NCBI GenBank assembly: GCA_903903705.1
Contig: CAIUZU010000295.1
Span: 1 to 5,105 of the forward strand
Length of the DNA: 5,105 nucleotides
Direction: 5' to 3'
Source of the DNA: an uncultured Helicobacteraceae bacterium
GTDB taxonomy: Bacteria > Campylobacterota > Campylobacteria > Campylobacterales > Sulfurimonadaceae
Made by a program: the position numbers and the translations under genes. Of the stretch, positions 4,296 through 5,105 are shown piece after piece (within the stretch, counting starts at the first letter, position 1; every line of letters begins with the position of its first letter). The notes under the pieces were generated by a model. It searched no databases, was not told the origin of the DNA, and saw only the letters and a program-made list of their open reading frames with translations.

Positions 4296-5105
4296 AAATT
4301 TTCTTAGCTATCACACTAACCTTAGGAACCTTAATGGCATCATCACTACCGAAGTATGAAACAAAAACTCTAGAAAATGGACTGCAAATTGTCGTAATTC
4401 CTCTTAAAAACAGTACAAATGTCATTAGTACAGATATTTTTTATAAAGTGGGAAGCAGAAATGAAGTAATGGGTAAAACCGGAATTGCTCACATGCTGGA
4501 GCATATGAATTTCAAATCTACAAAAAACTTAAATGCAGGCGAGTTTGACAAAGAGGTAAAGAGTATCGGCGGCGTAAATAACGCTTCAACCAGTTTTGAC
4601 TACACGCATTACTACATCAAATCAAGCACGCAAAATCTTGGCAAATCACTCGAACTCTATGCCGAACTTATGCAAAATCTAAATCTAAAAGACAAAGAGT
4701 TTCAACCTGAGCGTGATGTCGTAGCTGAAGAAAGACGTTGGAGAACTGAAAACTCTCCGCTAGGATATCTCTACTTTGCGATGTTTAACAACGCTTATGT
4801 ATACCATCCGTACCACTGGACACCGATAGGGTTTATGAACGACATACAAACATGGACGATAGAAGATATTAAAAAATTTCATAAAACATACTATCAGCCA
4901 AACAATGCAATCCTTATGGTTACAGGTGATGTAGATCCCGATGAAGTTTTTAAAAAAGCCAAAAAAGAGTTTTCAAATATTAAAAATCAAACTAAAATCC
5001 CTGAATTTAAATTTGTAGAGCCTGAACAAAACGGTGCAAAAAGAGTGATGCTTAAAAAAGAGAGTGAAGTTGAGATGATTGCCATAACATTTCATATTCC
5101 AAACT
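4292..5105 (+). CDS. M16 family zinc metallopeptidase, secreted (3' end outside window)
   Basis: The frame is open from GTG 4292 to the window edge, giving 271 residues of the N-terminal half of a pitrilysin/insulinase (M16) peptidase, a class that degrades short peptides in a clam-shell chamber. The inverted zinc motif HMLEH is at 67-71 (H67 and H71 ligands, E70 catalytic), and E147 in VVAEERRW, 76 residues after H71, is the expected third ligand. KYETKTLENGLQIVV (21-35), the GGVNNASTSFDYTHYY segment (93-108) and YHPYHWTPIG (171-180) are typical of the family. Residues 1-16 (K2, then a hydrophobic IFLAITLTLGTLMA) look like a signal peptide cleaved near A16, so the enzyme should act in the periplasm. 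The signal peptide supports GTG over the later ATG at 4334. GTG overlaps the pyrD stop as GTGA, with AGGAAG (4277-4282) nine bases upstream, which implies translational coupling. It is a candidate pqqL/ymxG-type gene. The true C-terminal half is not seen. Confidence 0.92.
   Translation, partial: MKIFLAITLTLGTLMASSLPKYETKTLENGLQIVVIPLKNSTNVISTDIFYKVGSRNEVMGKTGIAHMLEHMNFKSTKNLNAGEFDKEVKSIGGVNNASTSFDYTHYYIKSSTQNLGKSLELYAELMQNLNLKDKEFQPERDVVAEERRWRTENSPLGYLYFAMFNNAYVYHPYHWTPIGFMNDIQTWTIEDIKKFHKTYYQPNNAILMVTGDVDPDEVFKKAKKEFSNIKNQTKIPEFKFVEPEQNGAKRVMLKKESEVEMIAITFHIPN

Noticed and set aside
4334..4336. ATG as an alternative start of the M16 peptidase
   Set aside because: It would remove the hydrophobic core of the signal peptide, and the GTG at 4292 has an acceptable ribosome site and the stop-start overlap with pyrD.
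1..5105. CRISPR array, tRNA/rRNA, insertion sequence, attachment site or defence/toxin module
   Set aside because: There are no regularly spaced repeats, no cloverleaf-like sequence, no transposase or integrase motifs and no terminal inverted repeats. Nearly all sequence is accounted for by six housekeeping-type genes and short promoter gaps.

Overview
The window is ordinary, compact bacterial chromosome: A+T-rich, with short intergenic gaps, TATAAT-type -10 boxes preceded by A/T tracts but no visible -35, and Lys/Ile/Phe-rich proteins. Codon style, protein sequences and gene order point to the Campylobacterota (epsilonproteobacteria), most likely a free-living Sulfurimonas-like lineage. This assignment rests on recall of the families and has not been checked by a search.

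Layout from left to right. The C-terminal 99 residues of cysteinyl-tRNA synthetase (cysS, +) meet tail to tail, with a 4-bp overlap, a type II NADH dehydrogenase-like flavoprotein on the minus strand. A 56-bp divergent promoter gap follows, then a stand-alone class I SAM-dependent methyltransferase of the RlmI/RlmK-like group (+). A 75-bp convergent gap carries a perfect 14-bp hairpin just past the end of a DJ-1/PfpI (YajL-like) protein gene (-). A 142-bp divergent gap rich in small dyads and repeats separates that gene from class 2 (quinone-linked) dihydroorotate dehydrogenase pyrD (+). The pyrD stop overlaps the GTG start of a secreted M16 zinc peptidase (+), which runs off the right edge.

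Functionally the genes are mostly housekeeping: translation (cysS), probable RNA methylation, electron entry into the quinone pool (the NDH-2-like enzyme and PyrD are both predicted quinone-linked dehydrogenases), pyrimidine synthesis, protein or metabolite quality control (DJ-1 protein) and envelope proteolysis (M16). As I remember it, cysS-msbA-pyrD-M16 peptidase-dapA is the Campylobacter jejuni order. Here the same frame appears with three individually transcribed genes in place of msbA.

I do not see a mobile element, CRISPR array, RNA gene, toxin-antitoxin or defence module, and nothing that amounts to a new biological system. The points most worth checking are a substituted quinone-motif residue in the NDH-2-like protein, the U-tract-less perfect hairpin, the dyads in the DJ-1/pyrD divergent promoter region, and the unassigned substrate of the methyltransferase.
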